NCBI RefSeq assembly: GCF_041893525.1
Contig: NZ_CP169071.1
DNA length: 64,000 nucleotides
Reading direction: 5' to 3' (one strand)
Source of the DNA: Phaeobacter bryozoorum
GTDB lineage: Bacteria > Pseudomonadota > Alphaproteobacteria > Rhodobacterales > Rhodobacteraceae
Numbering within the stretch: the first letter of the stretch is position 1; each line of letters opens with the position of its first letter. This document shows, one piece after another, positions 45,525-54,751 of this stretch. Below the pieces are notes generated by a model. It was not told the origin of the DNA. It saw only the letters and a list, made by a program, of their open reading frames with translations, and ran no database searches. The position numbers and the translations under genes are program-made.

Positions 45525-46549
45525 GATATACCCCCATACTCTTAAAAAAACTGATCCACACACGATCAGATGGTCTCAATGAATGATCTCCGGAACAGGG
45601 AGGTCACCGGGCTTTTCTGCGGGTTTGGAACACCCCGCCCTGGCCCTCGCGGTGCTGTTGCGACCCCCGTCACAGATGGCACCCCGGTGTTGTCTTATGT
45701 CTTGTGTTTTTGTCCTTTCGATCAGATGAGCGCCGCATTGCGACCCGGCCGACCAAGGGAACGCCTCAGCCGCCTGCCCGCAGGCCATCTCTCAGCTCCC
45801 CGCTGCAGCCCCCCCTATCACGGGGAAGTTTCACAGGGCCTGCTGTTCAGGCGGGCCTCCTCCAGGCCAGCCCCCTAAAATGCTGGGGCCAAATATCACG
45901 CCCCCCTGCCTCCAAATTGCAGCCCGTATCAGCGCTGCACCGCTATGCGGCACTCCAAAATAGCCCGAATCCATCCGTTTTTGTCAAAAAACTTACCCAT
46001 TGGCGAAATGTTGGCGCCACCAGAACCAAAGCCTAAAGTATTGTTTTCGATATAGGCTTTTGTTTTATCAACAAGAATATCCTCAGGGCGGGCAAATCCA
46101 AAGATGTGCGAATTCCTTAATTCTGATCCGCCTCGGGCCGGTTTCCACAACCTAATGGTGTTCAATCTTCGCGAATCCTACCGCAAGAGATGGAATCACC
46201 CTTCCTTTGTTGCGCCCCCGCCCGGATCCTTACCCCCTCCGAGGTAGTTCTCCTTGAGCCCTTCACTCAGGCGGCGGATCTTTGCCAATATCTAATCATT
46301 TGAAAAATAATAATATTATGGAAAATACTGAATTGGCCCTTCGCGGTGACTTGTGGCTTACCCTGCGTCACAACACCAGATATTGATTAAAACTCAACCC
46401 TCTGTGGGTTCGCCCGTTGGTTGATCGCAAGGACAGCCCAAACCAACAGCGAATCGTCACATCCGAAGGGGTACGCCCTCTGCACAATTTGACGGCACCG
46501 GCGATATGCTAGGCTGGGACATATTCGTTTTGATATGCCGGGGGGCAAT
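45525..46549. promoter_or_regulatory. 1025-bp AT-rich region between two divergent LuxR-type genes
   Basis: It is far longer and, from about 45950 to 46530, much more AT-rich than any other spacer here. It should carry the promoters of both regulators. TTGACG at 46489-46494 with TAGGCT 15 bp further is a weak promoter candidate for the plus-strand regulator. A 78-codon minus-strand frame with a TTG start (45929-46165) has no recognisable similarity and is not called. The base composition suggests either a large regulatory region or decayed foreign DNA. Confidence 0.5.
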
Positions 46550-47743
46550 ATGAATGTGTTCGGGGGCGCCGTGATCCACACGGGCGAGATCGCTTTTGCG
46601 CGATCGTTTCAAAGACAAGTTTCATCCATCACCACCACCGCCATTGCCGAGATCGACTGCACCGGGCCTGCCCGTCTGCTGGTGACCACATGTCTTGTGA
46701 CCAGCGGCGACGGGGCCAGCAGCGACGGGGCCAGCGGTGCCGGATCCGCATCACGATCCGCAGCCGGGTCGCGGCCGAAACCGCCCAGGGAGGATCTTCG
46801 CTCCCTGCTGCGCAGCGGGCCGCTGTTCCATTGCACCCAGCTGCATGATCCGCAGAGCCATCCCAACGCCTGGCCCGACTGGCTGGATCCCGCTGCCCTG
46901 CGTGCGGATGGCTCTGGCCACAGGTCTGGCCGCTGGGTGGTGTTTGCCTGCCGTTTTGCCGATGGCAGCGAAGACCGGGTCGCGCTGCATCTGGAAGGCA
47001 GCCAGCATGACAGCCATTGCGCCGATATCCTGCCTGCCATCTGGCCGCTCACCCGCGAGGATGCGCTGCGCGAAATGCTCGCCGGCACACCGGCGCCGGA
47101 GCTGGCCCTGGAGGCCTCCGAAACCTCCGAAGCGATGCTCTGGACAATTTCCACCAAAAGCGACAGCGCGGTTCTGGTGCTGGACAGCTCGGGCCGGCTG
47201 CTGGATTGCAATGGGGCCGGCTGCGACATGCTGGCGGCAGGCAATCTGCTGTGCAACAGCGACGGCGTGCTGCGCTGTGCCAACAGCCGGGAAACCCGGG
47301 CGTTTTACGCAGCCGTGCAGGAATGCGCGCGCACCCCGACCCAAGCAGCCGCCGGATCCCATGTGCCCGGCGGCGGGGCCAGCCAGGAGCTGATCCTGTT
47401 TCTGCAGGATGCCAGCTCGGGAATGCGGCTGCCGGTCTCGCTGACCTGCTATCTCTGTGCCGACACCCGGCGCGCGCTGGTGGTGGCGATCCTGCCGCGC
47501 CAGCCCGATCAGCAGCGGATCGAGATGCTGGCGCAGAAAATGGGGCTGTCGCCCTGCGAGGCCCGGGTTGCGGCGCTGATCCAGCTGGGGCTGTCCAACC
47601 GCGAGGCTGCGCATATTGCGGGCATCAAGGAACAGACCTTCAACACCTATGCCAAGCGGGTGATGTCCAAGCTTGAGGTGGCCGGGCGCACGGAAATGGC
47701 GCAGCGGCTGACCTGGCAGGCCTCTCTGGGGAGAGCGTCATGA
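46550..47743 (+). CDS. LuxR-family regulator with PAS-like domain, 397 aa
   Basis: The C-terminal helix-turn-helix (LSPCEARVAALIQLGLSNRE, AAHIAGIKEQTFNTYAKRVM, residues about 330-395) is the LuxR/GerE type. The middle (AVLVLDSSGRLLDCNGAGCDML) resembles a PAS sensor segment. The first 120 residues are not recognised and include an SGDGASSDGASGAGSAS low-complexity stretch. ATG 46550 is chosen because GGGGGG lies 6 nt upstream. It overlaps the next gene by ATGA, so regulator and membrane protein are made together. Confidence 0.82.
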   Translation: MNVFGGAVIHTGEIAFARSFQRQVSSITTTAIAEIDCTGPARLLVTTCLVTSGDGASSDGASGAGSASRSAAGSRPKPPREDLRSLLRSGPLFHCTQLHDPQSHPNAWPDWLDPAALRADGSGHRSGRWVVFACRFADGSEDRVALHLEGSQHDSHCADILPAIWPLTREDALREMLAGTPAPELALEASETSEAMLWTISTKSDSAVLVLDSSGRLLDCNGAGCDMLAAGNLLCNSDGVLRCANSRETRAFYAAVQECARTPTQAAAGSHVPGGGASQELILFLQDASSGMRLPVSLTCYLCADTRRALVVAILPRQPDQQRIEMLAQKMGLSPCEARVAALIQLGLSNREAAHIAGIKEQTFNTYAKRVMSKLEVAGRTEMAQRLTWQASLGRAS

Positions 47744-48555
47744 ACAAGGTAACCCATGAAAGCCTCACCCAGGGGCCACCCGCACCGGTCGCGCCAACCG
47801 CGGCCTCGATCGGCGCCGCAGCCCTGGCCGCCCAGGACCGCCGCGCGGCAGACCCCACCACAGGATCGACCACGGATGCGACCAGAAACACTGGCAAGGC
47901 CAAGTCGGCAGCCGGATCAGAAACCGCAGCCGAGCCGGCATCAGATATCGAGATGGAGAGCACCACGGATCAGACCACGCAGAACACCGACAAGCCGCGC
48001 CCCGACGGGGAGCCGGCCCATGCAGAAGCCACATCGGAGGCCGCCGCCCACAGGCTCGCCCCGGCGGATCTGGACCAGCTGGCCGCCCATCTGCGCGGCG
48101 GCCCCCAGCCTCTGGCCGGGCGCGGCGATCTCATCGAGCTGCACAAGCGGATCACGGCGATGTTCGCCACCCTCAACGACGGGCTGGGTGAGATCTACAC
48201 CCGGAAGGCCGAGGCGGATCGCAAGGCGCTGAGCGCGCGCATCGACACGCTGGAGGAGGCGGTGAACCGGATGGAAGGGGCGCTGCGGATCGAGCTGGAG
48301 CCGGTGCTGCGCAACAGTTTTGCCAGGGTGCTGGCCGACAGCTCCGCCCACCGCCGCAGCCTGCGGCAGCGGCTGGCACGCGGGCTTGGCCAGGGCGGAT
48401 ATCTTGCGCTGATCCTGGCGCTCGGGCTGGCGGCGGGCACGCTCTATCACAGCCGGATTTCCGCCGCTGCCGGCACGGCCTGGAGCGAGGCGCAGATCCA
48501 TTGGGCCAGCCTTGTCCGTTTTGTTGAAACCACCAGAGAAGATCCGGGCCAATAA
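47740..48555 (+). CDS. Coiled-coil single-pass membrane protein, 271 aa, unknown function
   Basis: Not recognised. The first 110 residues are Ala/Thr/Pro-rich and low in hydrophobics, probably disordered. Residues about 130-195 are a predicted coiled coil (LIELHKRITAMFATLNDGLG, RIDTLEEAVNRMEGALRIEL). One membrane helix near 220-240 (YLALILALGLAAGTLYH) is preceded by an Arg-rich stretch (RRSLRQRLARG), so the long N-terminal part should be cytoplasmic and the C-terminal 30 residues periplasmic. Coupling to the LuxR gene suggests it may anchor or control that regulator; that is inference. Confidence 0.7.
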   Translation: MNKVTHESLTQGPPAPVAPTAASIGAAALAAQDRRAADPTTGSTTDATRNTGKAKSAAGSETAAEPASDIEMESTTDQTTQNTDKPRPDGEPAHAEATSEAAAHRLAPADLDQLAAHLRGGPQPLAGRGDLIELHKRITAMFATLNDGLGEIYTRKAEADRKALSARIDTLEEAVNRMEGALRIELEPVLRNSFARVLADSSAHRRSLRQRLARGLGQGGYLALILALGLAAGTLYHSRISAAAGTAWSEAQIHWASLVRFVETTREDPGQ

Positions 48556-48960
48556 GCAGGGAGACGGCCTGGCGATATCTGCAAATAATAGACTCTAACA
48601 AAGGATAAAGAGTCTTTCTCTTTCGGGGGTGCGACATCCCTCCGGGCCGGACTGCTGTCCCAAATCCCCGGCCCGGAAAAGATGCGTCGGACGGCTTTGG
48701 TGCCTGTCCCACATATCTCGCAGAAGAGCCCGCCGGGCATCTGATGCCGCACCCCCGGAAATCGACAATTTGAGGAAAATTTGTCCCCATTTGGGGGCAT
48801 CCACCCCACCCGATTTGCGATGCAATCACCATCAGAGACCCAAGCGGTCTTTTGGTACTGGTCAGGTCCCACACCCAATTTCCCCTGGCCAGATTTCTAA
48901 AGGGGGTCGCGTCGGGGGGCGCATCACACTCCCGGTATATTAATTAGGAGGATGTTTAAG
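48556..48960. promoter_or_regulatory. 405-bp leader region of the cysteine-containing RTX gene
   Basis: No gene is supported. A terminator-like hairpin lies at 48590-48623. The right end carries TAGGAGG at 48945-48951. It directly abuts an ATG at 48952, leaving no spacing, so the second in-frame ATG at 48961 (9 nt away) is the real start. Promoter elements were not resolved. Confidence 0.55.
48590..48623 (+). terminator. Terminator-like hairpin after the LuxR/membrane-protein operon
   Basis: A 7-bp perfect stem (AGACTCT / AGAGTCT) with a 12-nt loop is followed by TTCTCTTT. It separates the regulator operon from the RTX gene. Confidence 0.5.
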
Positions 48961-51285
48961 ATGGGTAGACCAGACGAAGGCTCACCATGGGAAGAGTGTA
49001 ATCCAGACTGCGAGATCATCTTTGACGAGGACAATAAATTCAGTCCCAATTACAATGATGGCACCACGGAACGTGGCGGTCGCGATGGCAATGTCATCAA
49101 TCTGAACGACCATGATGCCGGCGACAACGCCGCAGCTGGCGGCGGCAATGATGCGGTCTATGGCAACGAGCGCAACAACCGGCTCGATGGTCAGTCCGGC
49201 CAGGACTATATCGAAGGCCGCGGCGGCAATGACGCCATCAATGGTGATGGTGGCAATGATACCCTTTACGGGGGCAATGGCACCAACGCGACCCGCGACG
49301 GCAACGACTGGATCGATGGCGGCGATGGCTGCGATTACATCGATGGCGAAAACGGCAATGACTCGCTGCTGGGCGGCAAGGATCAGGATACGGTCTTTGG
49401 CGGCAATGGCGACGACCAGATCTTTGGGGATGAAGGCGGCAAGGGCGATGGCTCCGGCGACGCCGGCGATTACCTCTATGGGGATCTGGGCGACGACTGC
49501 ATGGACGGCGAAGGCGGCGACGACTGCATGTGGGGTGACCGCGGCGGCCGCGCTGGCGAATCCATCTATGACGGCGACGACACCATGTATGGCCGCGGCG
49601 GCAATGACCGGATGAACGGTCAGGGCGGCGACGACCGTATGGCCGGTGGTCTGGGCGACGACCTGGTGATTGGCGGCTCCGGCGATGACGAGATGTTCGG
49701 CGACGAACGTCAGTCCCAGGGCGACGATCTCGACTTTGGCTCTGACAGCGGTCCGGTTGGCAAAGGCCCCAATGAAGACGGCAATGACTGCATGCTAGGT
49801 GGCGATGGCCATGACACCATGGATGGTCAGGGTGGCATGGACACCATGTTCGGCGAAACCGGCGACGATCTGATGCAGGGCGGCCGCGGCCGTGACCTGA
49901 TGGATGGTGGCGAAGGCCGTGACGACGTCAATGGCGATGCCGGCAAGGACACTCTCCGCGGCGGCAGCAACAATGACGTGCTCGAAGGTGGTGCCCAGGG
50001 CGATTTGATCTTTGGTGACCATGCCCGGGTCAAGGGCTATGGCGACATCGATTGGGATTGCTGCGACGACGACCCCAAAACATCGGTCGAGGCCTCAGCG
50101 CATACCAGCGATGAAACCGATCTGCGTCCCGTCGACTGCCCGGACTGCTACACACCGCAGGACGGTGGCGATGCCGGCAATGACCGCATCCGCGGTGGCT
50201 CCGGCCATGACACCATGTTCGGCGAAGAGGGCAATGACGTCATCATCGGCGGCCGTGGTTTCGACCTCGGATATGGGGGTATCGGCCGGGATCGTCTTTA
50301 TGGCAACCAGGGCAATGACACCCTCTATGGCAACGAAGGCGACGACTGCGTCCACGGCAATGTCGGCGACGACGTGCTGTTCGGCAACTCCGGCAACGAC
50401 ACCGTCAAAGGCGGCGATGGCGATGACCTGATCTACGGCAACAATCAGGCCGATACGCTCTATGGTGATGCCGGCAATGACACTATGTATGGCGGTCATG
50501 GCAATGACCTGATGCATGGCGGCACCGGCAATGACGTCATGAGCGGCGGCGACGGCGAAGACACCGTCAACGGCGATGATGGCGACGATCTGCTGATGGG
50601 TGACAACCGTGCCGACGAACTGAACGGCGGCGACGGCGATGACGTCCTTCTGGGCGGCAACGGTGGCGATGACCTGAACGGCGACAATGGCAACGACTGC
50701 CTCTATGGCGAAGTTGGCAATGACGATCTGGACGGTGGCCGTGGCCATGACTTCCTGGATGGCGGTGAAGGCAATGACACCCTCTACGGCGGCGACGGCA
50801 ACTTCAACGACTACCTGAAAGGTGGCGCGGGAGATGACGATCTGACCGGTGGCAACGGCAAGGATGTCTTCATCATCGACCTGACCTGGGACGGGGCTTC
50901 CTTCAGCTCCGGCGATGGCATCGACTGCATCAATGACTTTGACATTGATGAGGACCACGATGTGCTGGCCTTCCGCGTCACCAATATCGACGCTGGTGCA
51001 GGCACCTCGTCAGAGGCGGCCTTTGGCGCCCTGAATGGCGTGGCCAGTGTTTCGGATGATGGCACCGACACCACCATTTCTGTTGGTGGCGCCACCGTGG
51101 TCATCAAGGGTCTGACCAATGCCAATGGCTACACCTCCCTGGGACAGGACGCCCTGCCCTCTGGCGGTGTTGGCATCAATGCGGTCGGCACCGGCGACGC
51201 CGGCAGCTACGAGCCGATCCGGGTCGTGGCCAGCGATGACGGCTTTGATGACAGCTATGACAACATCTGGGGTCATACGCTCTGA
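48961..51285 (+). CDS. Cysteine-containing RTX calcium-binding protein, 774 aa
   Basis: Almost the whole protein from residue about 35 to 650 is RTX nonapeptide repeat (GGNGDDQIFGD, GGDGHDTMDGQ, GNQGNDTLYGN), followed by a non-repeat region (DVFIIDLTWDGASF, DFDIDEDHDVLAFRVTN) and an unusual end (DDSYDNIWGHTL). Thirteen cysteines are present, several inside repeats (GDDCMDGEGGDDCMWGD, GNDCMLGG, GDDCVHGN, GNDCLYGE) plus CC and CPDC pairs in an insert near residue 365-395. The other four RTX proteins of the window have none. ATG 48961 is fixed by AGGAGG 9 nt upstream. A type I ABC/HlyD pair follows and is its likely dedicated exporter. Confidence 0.88.
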   Translation: MGRPDEGSPWEECNPDCEIIFDEDNKFSPNYNDGTTERGGRDGNVINLNDHDAGDNAAAGGGNDAVYGNERNNRLDGQSGQDYIEGRGGNDAINGDGGNDTLYGGNGTNATRDGNDWIDGGDGCDYIDGENGNDSLLGGKDQDTVFGGNGDDQIFGDEGGKGDGSGDAGDYLYGDLGDDCMDGEGGDDCMWGDRGGRAGESIYDGDDTMYGRGGNDRMNGQGGDDRMAGGLGDDLVIGGSGDDEMFGDERQSQGDDLDFGSDSGPVGKGPNEDGNDCMLGGDGHDTMDGQGGMDTMFGETGDDLMQGGRGRDLMDGGEGRDDVNGDAGKDTLRGGSNNDVLEGGAQGDLIFGDHARVKGYGDIDWDCCDDDPKTSVEASAHTSDETDLRPVDCPDCYTPQDGGDAGNDRIRGGSGHDTMFGEEGNDVIIGGRGFDLGYGGIGRDRLYGNQGNDTLYGNEGDDCVHGNVGDDVLFGNSGNDTVKGGDGDDLIYGNNQADTLYGDAGNDTMYGGHGNDLMHGGTGNDVMSGGDGEDTVNGDDGDDLLMGDNRADELNGGDGDDVLLGGNGGDDLNGDNGNDCLYGEVGNDDLDGGRGHDFLDGGEGNDTLYGGDGNFNDYLKGGAGDDDLTGGNGKDVFIIDLTWDGASFSSGDGIDCINDFDIDEDHDVLAFRVTNIDAGAGTSSEAAFGALNGVASVSDDGTDTTISVGGATVVIKGLTNANGYTSLGQDALPSGGVGINAVGTGDAGSYEPIRVVASDDGFDDSYDNIWGHTL

Positions 51286-51303
51286 GCCATAAGGAATGAT
51301 CCT

Positions 51304-51327
51304 CCCGGGTGGCGGCCGCCACCCGGG
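51304..51327 (+). repeat. Perfect 24-bp palindrome between RTX and exporter genes
   Basis: Arms CCCGGGTGGCGG / CCGCCACCCGGG meet without a loop 18 bp after the RTX stop. There is no T-run. It may protect the RTX mRNA 3' end or partly attenuate transcription into the exporter genes. Confidence 0.6.
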
Positions 51328-51447
51328 GGGGTCTAGCCCTGGTTCAGGACAGCGATTTGGTCCCCGGCCAAGGATTGCCACCTTGGACCAGGGCGCTGAT
51401 CTGCCAGCTTCAGAAACTTCACATCGTGCAACCGGGGGGTCACGGGT

Positions 51448-53214
51448 ATGAAGACGAAACGGGTCTTTGACGGACAGCGGGGTGTTATCACCTCAATTTT
51501 TGTAGCGAGTATCTTTGTTAACCTGCTTGTCCTGACAGCGCCGCTGTACATGTTGCAACTGTTTGCCCGGGTCATGGCTTCGGGCAGCATGCCAACCTTG
51601 ATTGCTTTGACCACCGGCGCGGCAATCGCGCTGGTGTTCTTCTTTCTCTTTGATGTCATTCGCCAGCGCCTCGTCGCCCGCCTCGGCTCGCGGCTGGAGG
51701 CCCGGCTGAGCCCGGTTGTCCTGCAAGGGATGATCAGCGGCAACCTGCCCGCGCCTCTGCGCACGGCGGAACCGATCCGCGACATTCAGGATCTGCGCGG
51801 CTTTGTCACCAGCCCGGTGTTCATTGCGCTCCTGGACGCGCCCTGGTCGCTGCTGTTCATCGGGCTGATCTTTCTGTTCAGCCCGGTCCTGGGGCTGGTC
51901 TCGGTGGTGGGTCTGCTGATCCTGCTGGGGCTTGGCGTGCTGAGCGAGGTCTTTGCCCGCGCGCCCGGCAAGACCTCCGAGGAGGCCGCCCGCGAAACCA
52001 ATGCCGCGGTTGAGGAGATGATGGTCAATGCCGAGATCATCCACGCCATGGGCAAGACCTCTGCCCAGATCGGCCGCTGGCGGGGGCGCGCCTTTACCGC
52101 CATTCTCTTTGGCACATTGGTCACCGACCGGGTGGCGCTGATGACCTCGCTGGCCAAGGCCACCCGCATGGGTCTGCAGATCGCCGTGCTTGGCGTGGGC
52201 GTGGTGCTGGTGATCAACAACCAGCTGACGCCGGGGCTGATGATTGCCTCCTCGATCCTGCTGGGCCGGGCCGCCGCCCCGGTGGAGCAATCCATCGCCG
52301 GCTGGCGTGCCCTGCTCAAGGCCCGCAGCGCCATGGAACGGCTGAACCTCCTGCTGGCCCATGCCGAAGACACCAGCGACCGGATGGAACTGCCCGACCC
52401 CACCGGGCGGCTGTCGGTGGAAAATGCCACCGTGGTGCTGCCGGGGCGGCAGGATCCGCTGCTTCTCGACATCACCCTGTCGCTGCAACCGGGCCATGCG
52501 CTGGGGCTGATCGGCCCGTCGGGCGCGGGCAAGACCACATTGGCGCGGGCGCTGGTGGGGCTGCAACCGCTGGTGCGGGGCCATGTGCGCATCGATGATG
52601 CCGCCCTCACCGATTGGGACCCCGAACAGATCGGCCGCCATATCGGCTTTCTGCCGCAGCAGGTGGAATTGTTCCGCGGCACCGTGGCCGAGAATATCGC
52701 CATGATGGATCCGACATCGAAACCCTCCGATGTGGTGGCCGCCGCCAAACTGGCCCGCGTGCATGAGCTGATCCTGGCCCTGCCCGGCGGCTATAACGCC
52801 GAAGTCGGCCCGCGCGGCGGGTTCCTCTCCGCAGGGCAGCGACAGCGGATTGGTCTGGCCCGCGCCTTCTTTGGCGATCGCAAGCTGATCGTGCTGGATG
52901 AGCCCAATGCCAATCTCGACCCCGAAGGCGAAGAGGCCCTGGCCGCCGCCATCGAGGAGGTCTGCACCCGTGGTGCCATCGTGGTGGTGGTGACGCATCG
53001 GCTCAACCTGTTGCGGCGGGTCAGCCATGCCGCCCTGATACAGGAAGGGCGGATTGCCCGCTTTGGCGAGGCCCGTCAGATCATCGAAGCCGCCGCCCAG
53101 CCGATGAGCCGGGCCCAGAGCGATCCCAAGGTGACCAATCTCGCACCGCGCCGGGCGGCGGCCCGGACGGACACCGATGCAGAGGCCAGCGCCGCAGAAG
53201 GAGCCCAGTCATGA
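51448..53214 (+). CDS. Type I secretion ABC transporter (permease-ATPase), second system, 588 aa
   Basis: PrtD-type half-transporter. The membrane domain opens with VNLLVLTAPLYMLQLFARVM. The ATPase has Walker A GPSGAGKTTLARALVG near residue 357, signature LSAGQRQRIGLARAFFG (Ala for the usual first Gly) and Walker B LIVLDEPNANLDPEGEEAL. GGGGGG precedes the ATG. It overlaps the HlyD gene by ATGA. Its position directly after the cysteine-containing RTX gene makes that protein the likely cargo. Confidence 0.92.
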   Translation: MKTKRVFDGQRGVITSIFVASIFVNLLVLTAPLYMLQLFARVMASGSMPTLIALTTGAAIALVFFFLFDVIRQRLVARLGSRLEARLSPVVLQGMISGNLPAPLRTAEPIRDIQDLRGFVTSPVFIALLDAPWSLLFIGLIFLFSPVLGLVSVVGLLILLGLGVLSEVFARAPGKTSEEAARETNAAVEEMMVNAEIIHAMGKTSAQIGRWRGRAFTAILFGTLVTDRVALMTSLAKATRMGLQIAVLGVGVVLVINNQLTPGLMIASSILLGRAAAPVEQSIAGWRALLKARSAMERLNLLLAHAEDTSDRMELPDPTGRLSVENATVVLPGRQDPLLLDITLSLQPGHALGLIGPSGAGKTTLARALVGLQPLVRGHVRIDDAALTDWDPEQIGRHIGFLPQQVELFRGTVAENIAMMDPTSKPSDVVAAAKLARVHELILALPGGYNAEVGPRGGFLSAGQRQRIGLARAFFGDRKLIVLDEPNANLDPEGEEALAAAIEEVCTRGAIVVVVTHRLNLLRRVSHAALIQEGRIARFGEARQIIEAAAQPMSRAQSDPKVTNLAPRRAAARTDTDAEASAAEGAQS

Positions 53215-54614
53215 GCCGCAGCAACAGCCGGGAGCTGGCCCCGCGCGCCGCCAGCGAGATTGAAATAAACCGGGGCTTTCAGGACCTGATGCCCGATGGC
53301 TTCACCCTGCCCCGCACCCCGCCAACCCGCGTGCGCCAATTGGTGCTGTGGATGCTGGTCTGCGGCTTTGGCCTGTTTGGCGGTTTGGTGTTCTGGGCGA
53401 CCAGGGCCGAGCTGACCAGCGCCGTGGTCGCCCCCGGGGAATTCACCGTGGATGGCGACCGGCTCAGCGTGCAGCATCTGGAGGGCGGCATCGTCCGCGA
53501 GATCAATGTGACCGAGGGCGATATGGTTGCCGAGGGCGATGTGATCGCGGTGCTGGACGGGCGCCGGATGCGCGCCAACCGCGCCATCCTGACCAGCCAG
53601 ATGGCCAGTCTTCTGGCCCAGCAGGCGCGGCTTCAGGCGGAGCTGGCCCAGGCTGATCAGATCGAGATCCCGGCCGAGCTGGACCAGCTGATTGCCGAGG
53701 ATCCAGAGCTGGTCTCGCTGTTTGAGGTGCAGCGCGATGTCTTCGCCAGCAACCGCGCCTTGTATGAAGGTCAGGTGCAGATCCTGCGCGACCGGATTGC
53801 CCAGCTGGGCAAACAGCTCATCGGGCGGCAGGCGCGGCTGACCGCGGTCGAGGATCAGCTGACCCTGATCAGGGGCGAGGTCGCCGATCTGCACAAGCTC
53901 TATGAAAAAGGCCTGGTTCCCAAGACCCGGCTCAGCGACCGGCTGTTGCAGGAAACCGGGCTGATGGGCACGTTTGGCGCGCTGGAAAGCGACAGCGAAA
54001 ACCTTCAGGAGCGTGTCGCCGAAACCGAGGAGCGCATTCTGCAGGTGCACCGCGACACGGTGAACCGGATCTCCAGCGAAACCCAGCTGGTGCAGGAGCG
54101 TATTCTGGACCTGCGCCAGCGGCTGGATGCGGCGGAGGATGTGATCGAACGCCAGACCATCCGCGCGCCGCAGGCCGGCCGGGTGGTGGAGCTCTCCATC
54201 AATACGCTGGGCCAGGTGCTGAACCCGGGCCAGAATGTGCTGGAGCTGGTGCCCTCGGGCAGCGATCTGATTGTCGTGACCCGCGTCTCGCCCACCGATA
54301 TCGACGAGGTGGTGACCGGTGGCCGGGCCCGCGTGCAGCTCACCGCCTATAGTTTCCGCTCCACCCCGCCGGTCCGGGGCGAGGTGGTGATGGTGGCGGC
54401 TGACAGCATTGCCGATCTCAACAGCGGCATTCCCTATTACCGCGTTCACATCCGCATTCCGCCCGAAGAGCTGGCGGCGCTGCCCAACGTCAAGACCCTG
54501 CCCGGCATGCCGGCCCAGGCGATGATCGAAACCGGGCGGCAGACCTTGGCGGATTACCTGCTCAGCCCGGTGCTGCGCAGCATGTCGAACGCGTTGAGAG
54601 AGGGGAATGGCTGA
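53211..54614 (+). CDS. Type I secretion periplasmic adaptor (HlyD family), second system, 467 aa
   Basis: One membrane helix (residues about 42-64) is followed by a first lipoyl half (RLSVQHLEGGIVREINVTEG), a long helical hairpin (about 110-300), the second half (IRAPQAGRVVELSINTLGQV) and a beta-barrel (VVTRVSPTDIDEVVTGGRA). This is the usual PrtE/HlyD plan. It is longer at the N-terminus than the adaptor at 7413. Last gene of the RTX export cluster, followed by a terminator. Confidence 0.92.
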   Translation: MSRSNSRELAPRAASEIEINRGFQDLMPDGFTLPRTPPTRVRQLVLWMLVCGFGLFGGLVFWATRAELTSAVVAPGEFTVDGDRLSVQHLEGGIVREINVTEGDMVAEGDVIAVLDGRRMRANRAILTSQMASLLAQQARLQAELAQADQIEIPAELDQLIAEDPELVSLFEVQRDVFASNRALYEGQVQILRDRIAQLGKQLIGRQARLTAVEDQLTLIRGEVADLHKLYEKGLVPKTRLSDRLLQETGLMGTFGALESDSENLQERVAETEERILQVHRDTVNRISSETQLVQERILDLRQRLDAAEDVIERQTIRAPQAGRVVELSINTLGQVLNPGQNVLELVPSGSDLIVVTRVSPTDIDEVVTGGRARVQLTAYSFRSTPPVRGEVVMVAADSIADLNSGIPYYRVHIRIPPEELAALPNVKTLPGMPAQAMIETGRQTLADYLLSPVLRSMSNALREGNG

Positions 54615-54684
54615 TCAGGGATGCGCGGCCGGTAAGACGTCTGGCGTTTCATACCTGGGGGGGACCTGATCAGACTTCCTTTCG

Positions 54685-54714
54685 CCCGTCCGGCCTCTGG
54701 CCGGGCGGGTCTTT
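54685..54714 (+). terminator. Rho-independent terminator after the second T1SS operon
   Basis: An 11-bp stem with one G-T pair (CCCGTCCGGCC / GGCCGGGCGGG, loop TCT) is followed by TCTTTA. It lies 70 bp past the HlyD stop. Confidence 0.7.
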
Positions 54715-54751
54715 ATCTGGGCAGACCGCCGGCAGGCACCGCCGTGCAAAT

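Noticed and set aside
45929..46165. 78-codon minus-strand open frame with a TTG start in the AT-rich spacer
   Set aside because: No Shine-Dalgarno sequence and no recognised similarity. It might be a remnant, but a gene cannot be supported.
48961..51285. Regularly repeated DNA that could suggest a CRISPR or satellite array
   Set aside because: The periodicity is 27 bp and encodes RTX nonapeptides in one frame; there are no identical repeats with unique spacers.
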